Below, piece by piece: positions 25,270-37,024 of a DNA stretch of 64,000 bases. The notes beneath the pieces were generated by a model. It saw only the letters and a list, made by a program, of their open reading frames with translations. It had not been told where the DNA came from and made no database searches. The stretch is from Eremophila alpestris peregrina (taxonomy: Eukaryota; Chordata; Aves; Passeriformes; Alaudidae). Made by a program: the position numbers and the translations under genes. The DNA lies in assembly GCA_009792885.1 (NCBI GenBank), contig WMCF01000025.1, forward strand, positions 12,330,327 to 12,394,326, given 5' to 3'. Numbering within the stretch: the first letter of the stretch is position 1; each line of letters begins with the position of its first letter.

Positions 25270-26590
25270 AAGATTGCTAAGAATCCAACCATCAATCCAG
25301 AACTGCCAAGACTACCACTGAACAATGTCTGTAAGTGCCAGATCTACACGGCTTTTCAATACCTCAGGGAAGGGTGACTCCATTATTTCCTGGGCAGCCT
25401 CTTCCCTTGACAACCCTTCCAGTGAAATTTCTTTCCTAATATCAAATATAAATTTCCCTGGTGCAACTTGAGCCTGTTTCCTCTGTCTTATTGTTGGATA
25501 TCTATGGGGGAGGGAGACTGCACCCACCCCAAGCTGAGAGGGGGTGTGAGATGCATCCTTCTCCTCCTCCTACGATTGGAGCCGGGGCTAGGCTCCGCCC
25601 AGAATGTATCCTCCCCCTGCATGTACCCTATAAATCCTGAAAACCCACGTTGTTACCAGTCCTTGTCCGGCAGCATCTGGAAAGCTGCATGGTGCCTTTT
25701 ATTTGAATAAAGCCTAGATGACCCTGGACAAGAACCCGTCTCGATTCTTTATCCCGAGGCTGACTCCGGTGAGTGTCTGGCCAGAATTCAGAGCCTAAGA
25801 TCCTCGGCACATTGTAGCTGAGCCCGGCGGCAGGCGGGTGGCGGCGGGCTAACCACATGGCAGAGCCGGCAGCTAAGCAGGGTCGCACGGTGACCACGCC
25901 GCCAGCCGGGGATCCCCCAGCGCCGCGGCCGCCAGCGAGCCAAAGAGGCAGCGAGCCGTCCACGTGGTGGACTCGGCAGCGGAGCCGGGCCGCGCGGGGA
26001 CCATGCCGCCGGGACGGGCAGCTACAGATATCTGGAAAGAAGGACCAACACCTACCTGGCTACAGCCCCCTTTCAGATAGTTCTGCAGAGGAATGAGGTC
26101 TCCTCTCAGCCTTCTTTTCTCCAGGCTAAGCAACCCCAACTCCCTCATCTGCTCCTCATAAGACTTGTGCTCTAAACTCCAGGTCCTTTCCCACTGGGCC
26201 ACTTTCCTGACACGTTTTCCCAAGTCTGTAAGTGCTGCCTGGGGTTGTTGTGACCCAAGCACAGGACCCAGCATTTTCCCTTTTTGAACCTCATTCAGTT
26301 GGCCTTGGCCCATCAGTCCAGTCTATCCAGAGGCTTCCTACACTCCAGCAGATCAACTCTCCAGCCCTGCTTGGCATCATCTGCAAACTGACAGAAGGTG
26401 CACTTTATCCACCTGTCCACATCATTGATAAAGGTACTCCACAGGGCTGCTCCCAGCACTGATCCCTGGGGAACACCACTTGTGACTGGCCACCAACTGG
26501 ATGTAACTCCGTTCCCCACCACTCTCTGGGCTCTGTCATCCAGGCAGTTTTTTACCCAGCCAAGAGTAAGAAATGGAGAATTCTATGGAA
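25270..26590 (-). mobile_element. CR1 LINE copy in left arm, split by an LTR
   Basis: Minus-strand CR1 covering the end of the RT domain and the 3' region. A 69-codon frame (26313-26522) carries GVPQGS and the catalytic FADD motif of LINE reverse transcriptase. The downstream frame from 26313 reads typical CR1 3' sequence until the LTR (25503-26026) interrupts it; the last part resumes at 25502 down to about 25270. The orthologous copy in the right arm (48946-49720) is uninterrupted. The usual CR1 terminal repeat is missing, so the 3' end is eroded. Confidence 0.9.
25503..26026 (+). mobile_element. Arm-specific LTR insertion (524 bp), TSD gatatc
   Basis: Flanked by perfect 6-bp copies of gatatc (25497-25502 and 26027-26032). 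The right arm has the single uninterrupted site at 49482-49487. Termini are TATGGGGG (probably a mutated TG start) and GCTACA. A TATA box (TATAAAT, 25629-25635) and AATAAA (25706-25711) lie 71 bp apart in the right order for plus orientation, so the region after the polyadenylation signal is unusually long (about 315 bp) and very GC-rich. A 6-bp duplication fits a class II (ERVK-like) element. It most likely inserted after the arms duplicated. Confidence 0.9.
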
Positions 26591-26599
26591 GAAGTGTCA

Positions 26600-29500
26600 A
26601 AGTCTTTGCCTGATGTCCAAGGAAGATGTCCAAGACCACTGCCCTCCTTACTTGCCAGAGAGTCTAAAAGTGTCATTTGGTGATCAGTGATAAAGAAGCC
26701 AAAAGCCAGTCAGCAAACAGAAAGAATTGAAAGGTTTACGTACCAAAAAAAGAGTCACTGTTAGCAGTGTCATGCAGTGGCTATGTGAACAAACTGCAAG
26801 GGACAAGACACTCATGCAGGAGAGGACAGTTCTAGTAGGAAAGATTTTCCTGATGTGACCAAAGTATACTTGAAGAGTGGGAATCTCAGTTCAGACCAAA
26901 CTGTTGGCTCTCTGAGCTCTCAATAACAGAGGGGGTCACTCTGTTCTACTTGAAGCTTAGAGAAAACAGGCTTTGACAGCTATGTTTTTTAAGTTTGCTT
27001 TCATAAATTATTGATGAATAGCTTTAATATATCAAAAACATCAAAATATGTCTAAAATATTTGGACTCCTACCATAAAGTGGGCTGTTTTAGCTGTCTTC
27101 TTACAAACCTATGAAACAGACAAAACAGATCTGTTTTGTAATGTATTGGTGTACCTCTTCTACTTTCTAATATTTGTATAACTATTTAATCCATAACTTC
27201 TGGAGAAAGATTAGGTCCACTATTCCTTCTGTCAGATAAACCAGACAGCACTCTGAAAAGTCTGTCCATTAAGTCAAAAGCCATCTAATATCTAAAAGGA
27301 AAGACGTAGCAGTAGAGGAGGGAAGGATGAACCAGTCAGCAGCACAAAGGTGGCTATTTTAGGGAACAGAACTACAGGGTCAGCTTCACATTTTGAATCA
27401 ATGAGTAAAAACCATTAGCTTCACATTTGTTCTGAGGAATCAATGTTGAATGGATTGAAGGTGCATATGACTGAATTCCACAATGATTTTTAGCTATTTT
27501 TAGCAAGGTATCAAGGCTTATTAAAAGAAAACTTTGTTTAAATAGAAGCCTAAAAGGAAAAAAATTTTCTTCTCCCCAAAATTATTTTTCTGCTAACAGT
27601 CAGTAACTTACAGGGACAACATGGCACAAAAAAAAGGTCATTCAACTAGAGTAATTATTTTTCTTTTTTTCTAAATTGGGATGGCAATCTGTAATGCACA
27701 TGGTTCAAGGCCCTATAATCTTAAAACCTTTTTCTTAATTAAACTGGTCATCTGTAAGTAACTAGACGATTTCTAATTCAAATAAGTTAAGAAACTATTT
27801 GTATGTATGTGTTTGCAATTATTTGTACAGCATATTTATGTAATATGCTGTGGTGTAAAACAACAAAGTCTCCATGAAGAAATTTATCTTAAAAATCCTC
27901 TTCGTAATTTTTTTATTTGAAAAAATATAAAATTTCTCTTATTTGCTGATTTTGAGGCTTTTCATAGAAACTTTTAAATATTTCTCTTAGTGGAGATGCC
28001 TATGAATACATGATACCTTGGGGTGTAGAAATAAATTGGATTTCTTTCCAAGGAAACTAAACTACAAGATACTGGTGGGCTTCAAATGTTTTTCAAATTC
28101 TCACGGAAATATAAGTGTCCAGCCCAAAAGTTGGTCTTGCAGGCAGTGTTGAACAATTTTGCTTATTGTCCAGCAGACTATTTTGCTAGCTATGGCATTT
28201 GCTACTTTTTTCTTAGGAAAGGCATATGAAGTCCAGTTTCCCTGAAAGAATATGATAATTATTCACACATAAAATATCTTTTCCTGAAAAAATTATCTAT
28301 ACCTTTATTTTTTAAAGTTATTCCATAATTGCTTGCTTTTTTTTTTATATAGATTCCAAAATATTTACAGCAACTTAACTTGCTGAGTGAATTCCTTGCA
28401 GTATATTTCTGGAATATGTTATTTGCTAAAACTACTTTTTTCTGCAATACTACTGGGGTAAGTGGATGGGGAACCAAACTGTACACTTACCAGGAAACCC
28501 AAAACATTTGTTTTAAATTTACCAAAATGATACAAGAATAACTTCTATTGCTGTATCTGTATCTACCTACTTAAATCTTCTAATCCCCCAAAGCTGGGCT
28601 AGCTGTCTGAGTCTTTGGGTCATTCTGAGCGAGCAGAAGTGAGAAAAGTCTTTTCTTTGCCAGAAGTGGTGGAGTGCTAGCTTTTGGACACCACAGAATT
28701 GCAAATCCTTTCTAGCCATGTCATCTCATTATGACATAGCTAACACTTCTGATGTCACAGATTTAGGAACACCACCAGCAGTTCTCTTATTTTTCATTTG
28801 AATCCTAAACCATGCTTTTTTCAACATTCCTTGAAATTGTTTTAAAACTTTTGTAAATGTCTCGAGTTTGCTGTTTAAAAAAAAAAAAAGAAAGAAAGAA
28901 AAAGATCTGGCAATAGTCATTGTGATGATTATTGTCAAAACCTTGAAAAATACCGTGAAAAATTTTGACCTAAGGAAAGTGATATATGTTCTTTTTGAAA
29001 CAAGACCATCAATGGTAGGATCAAAAGTAGAATATTATATAGGAGATGAGGGCAAAGTATATATGTATGGAATGACTGCTGAAGTCCTCAGTTGCAGAAC
29101 AAGGTTTGTCAATAAAAGCTGTGCACCTGATGATTCATCTGTCTGCATCTCAACAAATTAGTGTATCGCAGGATTTCTGAGAGAAATCTCCATTCATTCT
29201 TTCTCCATATACGTGAAATAACTGTTCACCATGGAGTGTACTACCACTTTTGGCAGAAAAACTAAACTTTTCCTACAACTCAAAAAACTACATCAGCTTT
29301 GAGGCATTAGGAGCCAGAACACAGCTCTAACTTTCATGAATGTTTACTTGTCCGTTTCCCACCTCAAAACACATGTACCTTTAGGGGGCTAGTTTGGGAT
29401 ACAGATGTAAAAATTGAGTTTGTATACTTATTGAAAACAATGCATTTTAAATTCCAGCTTTCCTTGTATAAAACTGGATCACCTAGTGGTTGAAGCATGT

Positions 29501-31103
29501 GAAGAAGAAATTAGTAACTCTATCTAGGTAGAACTAATAACTGCTGGAATAAGTCATGGATCTGGAAAACAGGCATTAGAATCCTCTATTAAATGCTTGA
29601 TTGTATCAAAGCTTTGTAAATCTCTCCTAGATTTTTAAAACTGCTGATGCTCAGTATATTTTTACTACTATGGAAGCTGAAGTTGTTGATTATTCCAGAT
29701 AATCCATCATGGTTATTTTGACCACAAGAAACAGTCAGTTTTATCCCCAAATTTCAATAAGGAATTTCCTGTAAGCAAAGAGTATTGGCCCACTAAAATA
29801 AAAGTGTAATTTCTTAGCTGCACTAATTTTCTAAATTTCCCAGTTACACTCATATATGAACTTTCTTAATTTTCCTAAAAATATCTTATGCTTTCATGCT
29901 GAAAACTGTGCTGAGATTTCGAGCCTATTTGCTTTCATTTTACTTGTACATGAGAAGTTATTTCAGAGAAATGGGATAGGAACTGAAACTCCCTGATGTC
30001 ACAAAGGAGGCAACCTTTTCTTGAAAAGCGCGTCAGCATATAACTTTTCAAGACAAGCCTACCATCTTGTGGCCTCTGTGTATAATGACTGGCTGAAGGT
30101 ACAGATTTTGCATCAAAATAGAAATTGACGCTTCTGTTTGTTCCTAACAGTGTAAGTCTTTGTGCAGACAAAGCTTATATATCTTCCAATAGAAGTTTGG
30201 AATCAAACAAAGACTTATTTGACTTTTTGTATGGCTGCCATAACGGACACAGAATAATATTCAAAAGCACAAAACAAATGCTTTGTATAAATCAGTGCTG
30301 CTGAAGATGTGTCCTGTTAAAGGAGACTAAAAAGTCAACAAAACTGCTCTAGTCTCTCTGTTTGACACATAGCGGGTAACTGGATGCTGCTTGTTTTTCT
30401 TTTTTATGCAAATAAAAACCAAGGCGAATACTCAGCTGATTGTCCTCAAAAAAGCTGAAATGTGTCTGGAATGGACTTGCGAGGGTTATCTAAGGTGGCT
30501 GACTTAAATTGCTTACTACTTTGTGGTACAGTATTTAGGTGTATTTAATGTGGTATTGGAATGTAACTTTCACTTAAAGTGAAATTTCTGTGCACAGTAT
30601 TTCATCTGTACTGTGTTTGAGAGATCTGCCTTCTTATTGCAAATGAGATCAAAATCTCATGTGATTTATGAAAAATGGGTCAAAACTCTCTTGATCATAC
30701 CCATAAAAATGCTTAGACTTATCCTTCTCAGGGCAGCAGAAGACACTGCTGCTTCACTAGATGACATTCACTACAATCTTACAAGTTATATGTTTACAGT
30801 TGACATGTTCTACAATATCAGGTCTTTGCAAATTTATACGCACAGGGCTTACTTCTAGTTAGTATTTCAGAAGACATGTAAAATTTTTAACCTTACCAGC
30901 ATGGGTATTGCCCTGCTATAACAGCATCTAATGATCTCTGAGTTGAATCTCCTTTCAAGAGAGGAAAGATTTCAGGCTTCTTTGTTTACTCCCACTCTGC
31001 TATCAGATGCAGGTACCTGGGCAGTCCAAGAGCAGATCTTTCAAGCAACAGCTGGGGAAAAAGAAATCTTAGTGGTCCTTGGACTTTTCCTTGTCTTGTC
31101 TCA
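26600..31103. other. Unassigned arm sequence (pairs with 44417-48940)
   Basis: AT-rich DNA present in both arms but matching no element I recognise. Some frames are preserved in both arms, for example 30613-30858 against 44662-44907 (81 codons, 7 amino-acid differences), but most substitutions change the amino acid, which argues against protein selection. It is probably the ancestral intergenic or intronic segment that was duplicated. Confidence 0.5.
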
Positions 31104-31614
31104 TGAGGTTAAGGGTTAAATTTTAGTAGCTTAGGGATCATGGGAATAGATTCAAAGGAGGGTGGAAATAATAGGATTAAAATGATTTCTGAAACTGTAA
31201 CTGGGGAGGTGTTGGTGGTTAGAAGGAGTGGTTAGAAAAGAGAGGCCTGTACCTGCTGGTCAGTGAGACCTTGGGGACAGAATGTTAGCTTAACTACAGC
31301 TCTAGCCATTGTCTTAACCAAATCAAGCATTGTCTTCACCAGATCATGCAAAACTGTACCTGCATGAGAAAGATGTGATTGGTGTTTGGGGGGTTTTGGG
31401 GAAATCATGCTTGGATAGAATCAATGTATACAATAGAATAACATGGGTTTAATAATTAATGTATAGTTATATAACAGCAGGGTATAAAACATGTTCATCT
31501 CGCATCCAATATCGAAGCCTGATTTGGGTTTTACCCCATGTTTCCATGCACTTCAATCAAAGCACTTGCATATGATCCGATTGCTGATTATGTGCATCTT
31601 CCTGAACACTAACA
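31104..31614 (+). mobile_element. Solo LTR of the class I provirus family (left arm)
   Basis: Begins TGAGGTTAAGGGTTAAATT and ends CCTGAACACTAACA. It occupies the exact site where the right arm has the 8.2-kb provirus. Its start and 5' flank match the provirus 5' LTR (TGAGGTTAAGGG; CTAGCCATTG), while its second half and 3' flank match the 3' LTR (CATGAGAAAGATGTGATTG; AGTTATATAACAGCAGGG). It lacks the extra block of about 50 bp found only in the 5' LTR. The switch falls at about 31300-31360. The polyadenylation word has decayed to AATCAA. No TSD is visible (gtctca before, aaccta after). Confidence 0.9.
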
Positions 31615-32104
31615 AACCTAGGACACAAGCAGTCTGTATTAATGGAGCTCAGTCCTTGTTGTCTTAATTCATTAGGAGAAAAATTGATTCACAGTAGGTC
31701 CTCTCAGACATTACTAGACTTTAACCTGGCTCAATATTTATCTCTGTGTAATTCAGGATAACATTCTAACTCAACATCCAACTATTTAAGGAGAATCCAC
31801 TGAGTTTAAGACTTTCCACTCTATCTAAAGTACTTCTAGCTCTAGCACCCGTTGGGACTTGCCTTCAAGCATAAATGGATGTCATTCCCATATGCTAGTA
31901 GTGCTAGACAGAAAAAAGTCAAAGTTTATTGTCGTAGTGTGCTCCTAATAAGAGCAACGGGGCTGCAACAATCCCCTGCAGCTCCTGAGTGTCCTGGGCA
32001 CCCGCCAGACTATCAGGGTGGGAAATTACGAGACGGGCCCTGTGTGCCACTCCAGAGATGATTTTATTAACAGGAAACATCCTTAATTCAAAGGCGTGGC
32101 AGAA
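31615..32104. repeat. Inner arm segment Q' (inverted copy of 35728-36214)
   Basis: Reverse complement of 35728-36214, about 490 bp. On its minus strand it carries two AATAAA words near GTTAATAAAATCATC and GACAATAAACTTTGAC and ends in ACTACGACA-like sequence, which is LTR-like, but I could not define an element. The homology stops where the minisatellite starts. Confidence 0.85.
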
Positions 32105-32598
32105 ACTTCCACCTCTCCTCTCCTCTTGTCAAGTACGAAGACCGGCCTGGAAAATGATGGTAAGAAACTTTTTCCTCCCCTCTCCTCTTTTTGATTATGA
32201 AGACCAGCCTGGAAATACAAGGTAAAAAACTTCTTCCCGTCCTCTCCTCGTCGATTACAAGAACCTTCACAGAAATACAAGGTAAGAAACTTACACCTCT
32301 CCTTTTTCTCTTGTTGAGTACAAAGAGTACTCCTGAAATAGGAGGCAAGAAATTTTCACTTCTCTTAATTCTCTTGTTGAGTATGAAGTCCAAGCCCAAA
32401 ATACAAGCTATGAAACTTTCAGCTCTCCTCTTTCTCTTGTCGAGTACGAAATAAGTGAAATAAGCCCGGAAACGGAATATAAGAAACTTGCACCTCTCCT
32501 CTCCACTTTTTCTTGTCGATTTCGAAGAGTAATCCCTAAATGGAAGCTAAGAAACTTGAACCTCTCCTCTCTCCTCTCTCCTCTCTCCTCTCCACTTG
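32102..32598 (+). repeat. Minisatellite, about 8 units of 60-71 bp
   Basis: Eight diverged units begin GAAACTT or a near form at about 32102, 32164, 32226, 32286, 32348, 32412, 32483 and 32551. Each unit runs GAAACTT-CACCTCTCCTCT, then CTTGTCGAGTACGAAGA, then a CTGGAAATACAAGGTAA-like end. The last unit has an expanded CTCTCCT stretch (about 32561-32595). The near-multiple-of-three period keeps frames open on both strands with repeating peptides, which is incidental. The array starts at the left arm's inner breakpoint and is absent from the right arm. Confidence 0.93.
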
Positions 32599-33624
32599 GC
32601 GCTGGGCCGGGCAGCCCAGGCACAGCCGCAACAAGAACACTTGGGCATGTAAATCTTGTTTAGAGGAGGAAGGAGGCCAACTACTGACCGTAATAACCTT
32701 TTTTTTTAATAACTTTTACCTTTGTCATTTAAAAACATGAAATCTAACTGGCGTGCACAGTTCCCTGAGGACAGTTGTGAAAACATTTCACTATCTGATA
32801 AGCAAATATTTAGATGAAGAGTTACCTACATATATAAAAAAATCTCATGCATTTTGGTTTTCTGGACGTAAAACAAAATGTAATATATCACATCTGTATT
32901 ACAGAAACAGAGATCTGTATACTTTAAACCCTAATGATGATCAATGAAAAAGAAAGCTTGAATGCTTTGAAAATGACAGGAGAGATGGTTTGCAAATGGA
33001 TAGTTTTATGCTCTACCTGGTCGCATAATCTTCTTTGAATTAAAGACTTTTTCACATTAACAGCACATGAGAAAAATCCTTACAAGGATAAGAGAAAAAG
33101 AATGTTCTATTTGAAAAAGAAAACTAGCCCAATATATGTTCATATGGCAAAGAAGCTTCAATATCTCCTTCATGAGAAAATTTTACTTGATGATGTATAA
33201 GCATCTAAGAATTCTTGTTCTATTCTTGTTAAGCCATAAACATTTTAGGAAGAACAGTGTAAGAAGCAACTTTACTTAGCATTCCTCTTTTTTTTTTTTG
33301 TTCAGCCTACTGTTAGTTTGATTAATTGGCTCCTGATACCAATTGCTCCTAAAAGTGTTTATATTTATTTTCAGCCTTCAAATGAGTCAATTCTGATCTG
33401 CATATGTTTCCCTCTAAATCTATTTAATATGGAGTTTCTGATGTATTCAAAAAAGATATTTTTTCCATATTTATTCTTCTACAAATTATCTTCTGAGACC
33501 TCTTCTGTGCTGTGATAATTTGAAAAGTGATTTTTGCATAAATTCTATTAAATCATCTAGTCATCCCTGATCTCAGAGATATTTGAAACACTGGCTTTGC
33601 GAATTGACACTGTATGAAAATTAG

Positions 33625-33905
33625 GGCACGAAGCTGTGCGTTGTATATGACTCGGCCACTTTTACCAACATAAACAGCAGGCCGGGGGTCCCTGGGGCAG
33701 TGACCCCGAGCTGAGCTGAGCTGTGGAGGCAGTCAGAACTGCCCTCTCCCAAGCCAATACAGGCAGCGGCAGCTGGGGGGAGCGAGAGATGCCCTGTGAT
33801 GGGTGGGCTGGTCCCCTGAGACATAGAGAGGGTTGCTAGAATGTCTCTTTCCTGGGTTCCTGCAAAAAAGCCCCGAGTGTACTTAAAAACGACAAAGGGG
33901 TCTGA
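33625..33905. other. Isolated GC-rich block of unknown origin
   Basis: About 280 bp, much richer in G+C than the surroundings, with GAGCTGAGCTGAGCTG internal repetition and no clear TG...CA ends. Could be an LTR fragment or an orphan promoter-like island; nothing decides between them. Confidence 0.4.
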
Positions 33906-34540
33906 AATTCAGCTGCCAACGGTTGTTGATATTTATTTTTTACTGTGTACCTTTTGAGTTAATAAGCACATATGTAAACAGTTCTTAATATATGGGTTGG
34001 AATATGCTTGTTCAGCCTGAACATTTCACATTCAGAGTAATCAATATTTCTTAATGTCTTACTTTATCCTGTGTATGTTCCTTTAAAGATGTATCCCATC
34101 TAAGCTGAAAAATATTTCCTCCCTATTAAGAAATATTGAAAAGTAAAGTTCTTTAAAGTGTTAATATCATAGCTTATAGTTCCTTCCCAAATTTACAATA
34201 GTTAAAGTGACACAAATAGTCTCATTTTCATTATTTCTATCCATTTGAAAGATAAATTTCTTTATAACATAGGCTTTATATTTTAGCTATTATCCTTTCT
34301 GCAAGGGCCCTGCAGAGGACAGTAGTCATGGTTTTATGTAAAGATTGTCTTTTAAGGAATTTACTTTATCATGATTGCTTCACAGGTCAAATAATAAATT
34401 CTACTCTTGTATATATTCCAATTATGTTTACTTGAGTTGCATTTTGTGAGCTTCTGGAAACTTTAATTTGCATTATGAGTTTTATGTTATAGAGGAAGAA
34501 GATTAAATAAGCAGAAGTGTGAAGTATCTTAGCACTAGAT

Positions 34541-34633
34541 GCAGGGGTGCACACCTGTGATCCTAGTTGCCAAGAAAACTGAACCCAGCAGAAGTAAAAT
34601 CCCACCCAGATACAGGCTGGGCAACATCAAGAC
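34541..34633 (+). other. Weak 7SL/Alu-like similarity
   Basis: Contains GGTGCACACCTGTGATCCTAG (34546-34566) followed by CAGGCTGGGCAACATCAAGAC (34613-34633). These resemble the start and end words of 7SL-type RNA (a ...GCCTGTAGTCCCAGC... 5' word and a CCTGGGCAACAT... 3' word) with the middle missing. It may be a retrotransposed, internally deleted 7SL pseudogene or chance. Confidence 0.25.
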
Positions 34634-36214
34634 ATGAAGACAAGAAGGGAAGGTGCTGTGGCATTTGGAAAGGAGAAGAAGATCAAGAAAGAGATTCTTT
34701 TAAAATAAAACCTTTCCAGAGACTGGTTGACATCACAAGTTTAATTAGAGTTATAAATTTGTAGTAAACCTTGTCATAAAACCCATATGAAGATCCTTTT
34801 GTAAACTACAGTCATTTCTTTGTTAATTGTCTTTTGCGATATCAGATTAATATTTTTAGTATAAGATATAAAAGTTAATTGCCAACTATCCTTCAGTTTT
34901 GTTTGCTAAGTTTTAAAATTTTGCATAGGTCTCTCTCCCTCTCTCTTTCCCGCTTGCCCTTTGTAACCTTTTATTTATTATTATTTAAAAGTATTCTTCC
35001 TTTTTTAAATTATTTTCTGTTGAGGAAATGCCATTCCTCCCAAATTATTCCATTAAAAGTAGCTTGTTTGAGTTCTTTTTTAACCATTAATAATTTGGCC
35101 CCATTTAGGTAAAAGCCTGACTTATAGTAAGATCATTTTAGATAAAGAAAGTGATCAAGACAGAAAGAGAGAGAAAGAATATACTAAGAAATTTTAAGAA
35201 TAATAATCTTCCCAAGTTAATGAAGAAATCTTTGTTTTATAGTTATTACTGTATAGTTGTTTAGAAGGCAAAAGATCATTTAGAGTTCATTTTTAGCATC
35301 TCATAAATTGCCAGTTGATGTTCAATTGTATAGTACAATGTATAATCATTTTAATTTCTTCCCCAAAATTCTCCCTTTCTTTCAAACTAAACAAAAAAGG
35401 AGGTTTTGGTTTTTTAATATTCAATTTTCCAGTCCCTCTAAATGGTATGTTTTGTATCCCCTCCCCTCTCTTTCCCTGTGCGGTTGGTTTAGCCACTGTT
35501 GTATACAGCTGCCACTCTCCCCTCAGGTCCACCTTTGATTCCTGAAGGTTCCATGTCACTCTTCCTAACCCTGGTACCTCATGGGTCAGTTTGGGTTATT
35601 CCTCACCTCTGTGTTCCTCTCATTGTCAATCTGCCTTGTGCTCTTCCCCTATTGGCTCTAAGTTAGTATCTTCCCCTGAGACTCTCCTCTGTAGAAGTAA
35701 TTGTAAGTTTTGGGTTGGGGTCTCTGCTTCTGCCATGCCTTTGAATTAAGGATGCTTTCTGTTAATAAAATCATCTCTGGAGTGGCACACAGGGCCCATC
35801 CTGTTATTTCCTACCCTGATTGTCTGACGGGTGCCCAGGACACTCAGGAGCTGCAGGGGATTGTTGCAGCCCCGTTGCTCTTATTAGGAGCACACTATGA
35901 CAATAAACTTTGACTTTTTTCTGTCTAGCACTACTAGCATCTGGGAATGACATCCATTTATGCTTGAAGGCAAGTCCCAGCTGGTGCTAGAGCTAGAAGT
36001 ACTTTAGATAGAGTGGAAAGTCTTAAACTCAGTGGATTCTCCTTAAATAGTTGGATGTTGAGTTAGAATGTTTTCCTGAATTACACAGAGATAAATATTG
36101 AGCCAGGTTAAAGTCTAGCAATGTCTGAGAGGACTTACTGTGAATCAATTTTTCTCCTAATGAATTAAGACAAGGACTGAGCTCCATTAGTACGGACTCC
36201 TTGTGTTCTGGGTT

Positions 36215-36732
36215 TGTTAGTGTTCAGGAAGACACACATAATCAGAGATCTGATTATACACAAGTGCTTTGCTTGAAGTGTGCAGAAACCCGGGGTAAAG
36301 CCCAAATCAGGCTTTGATATTGGATGCGAGATGAACATGTTTTATACCCTGCTGTTATATAACTATACATTAATTATTAAACCCATATTGTTCTATTGTA
36401 TACATTGATTCTATCCAAGCATGAATTCCCCAAAACCCCCCGAACAACAATCACATCTTTCTCATGCAGGTGCAGTGTTGCATGATCTGGTAAAGACAAT
36501 GCTTGATTTGGTTAAGACAATGAATAGAGCTATAGCAAAGCTAACATTCTGTCCCCAAGGTCTCACTGTCTGACAGGTCCAGGCCTCTCCTTTCTAACCA
36601 CTCCTTCTAACCACCATCACCTCCCCGGTTGCAATTTTGGAAATCATTTTAACCCTATTCTTTCCACCCTCCTTTGAATTTATTCTCATGATCTTATCCC
36701 TAAGCTACTAGAATTTAACTCTTATGCTATCA
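36215..36732 (-). mobile_element. Provirus 3' LTR (518 bp)
   Basis: On the minus strand it starts TGATAGCATAAGAGTTAAATT directly after a purine tract and ends CCTGAACACTAACA. It differs from the 5' LTR at about 20 of the first 245 aligned bases (about 8%), lacks the 5' LTR's extra block, and has AGCAAA in place of AATAAA. It retains a GGTATAAAAC TATA-like word. Confidence 0.9.
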
Positions 36733-36743
36733 TTCCCCCTTTA
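36733..36743 (-). promoter_or_regulatory. Polypurine tract of the provirus
   Basis: On the minus strand AAAGGGGGAA immediately precedes the TG of the 3' LTR. This is the expected position and composition of the plus-strand primer site used in retroviral reverse transcription. Confidence 0.85.
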
Positions 36744-36814
36744 AAAGTATTTTCATTTCAATATAATGAGTGTAAATGCTTTCACTTGGTACAGTCCTTT
36801 CGGCTTCTAAGTTT

Positions 36815-37024
36815 CTACTTGATGTTCGTCTTCAAATCCATGGTTGCTATAACGTTGTCATGGATGCTGTCACAGACTGGTGAACTTGAAGATGATGGAT
36901 GTGGATTTCTGTCTCGTATCAGTGCTATTATTTTTTGGTTCCAGGATGTCTTCTTCTGTATTTCTCTTTTCAGGATGCTGTAGATTAACCAAATCACTAA
37001 CAACATTATTAGTAAGATTATCAA
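36815..37024 (-). pseudogene. env: env remnant: transmembrane anchor and tail
   Basis: A 69-codon frame between the integrase remnant and the polypurine tract. Its first 18 or so residues are strongly hydrophobic (IILLIMLLVIWLIYSIL), followed by a basic, polar tail beginning KREIQKK. That arrangement and position fit the membrane anchor and cytoplasmic tail of a retroviral Env transmembrane subunit. All surface-subunit and ectodomain sequence is absent, so it cannot act in entry. The assignment is by position and hydrophobicity, as the tail itself is not diagnostic. Confidence 0.65.

Larger units (their letters stand above)
24086..32104 (+). repeat. Left arm of a large imperfect inverted duplication
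   Basis: The sequence recurs, reverse-complemented, at 35728-50886. Paired parts are 24086-31103 with 44417-50886, and 31615-32104 with 35728-36214; between them the left arm has a solo LTR (31104-31614) where the right arm has a whole provirus. Hand alignment of about 228 bp (29939-30166 against 45343-45570) gave 7 mismatches, about 3%. Outside the common TTTTAAATGGTAG (from 24086) and inside the common GGCAGAA (to 32104) the similarity stops. The arm is longer than its partner in the shared part because of the LTR at 25503-26026. Confidence 0.95.
32599..35727. other. Rest of the palindrome spacer
   Basis: The 3.6-kb spacer between the arms. Apart from the minisatellite it is AT-rich, with an isolated GC-rich block (33625-33905), a short 7SL/Alu-like stretch (34541-34633) and a pyrimidine-rich part at about 35340-35720 containing CTATTGGCT. 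No coding sequence recognised. Confidence 0.5.

Noticed and set aside
30613..30858. 81-codon frame kept in both arms as a conserved gene
   Set aside because: The seven differences from the right-arm copy are all amino-acid changing, with no sign of purifying selection, no recognised domain and no exon signals.
32088..32454. Frames with repeating peptides as a repeat protein
   Set aside because: Both strands are open because the minisatellite period is near a multiple of three; the units differ in length and the frames end within the array.
32102..32598. CRISPR array
   Set aside because: The units are diverged over their whole length with no constant-repeat/unique-spacer pattern, and the genome is vertebrate-like.
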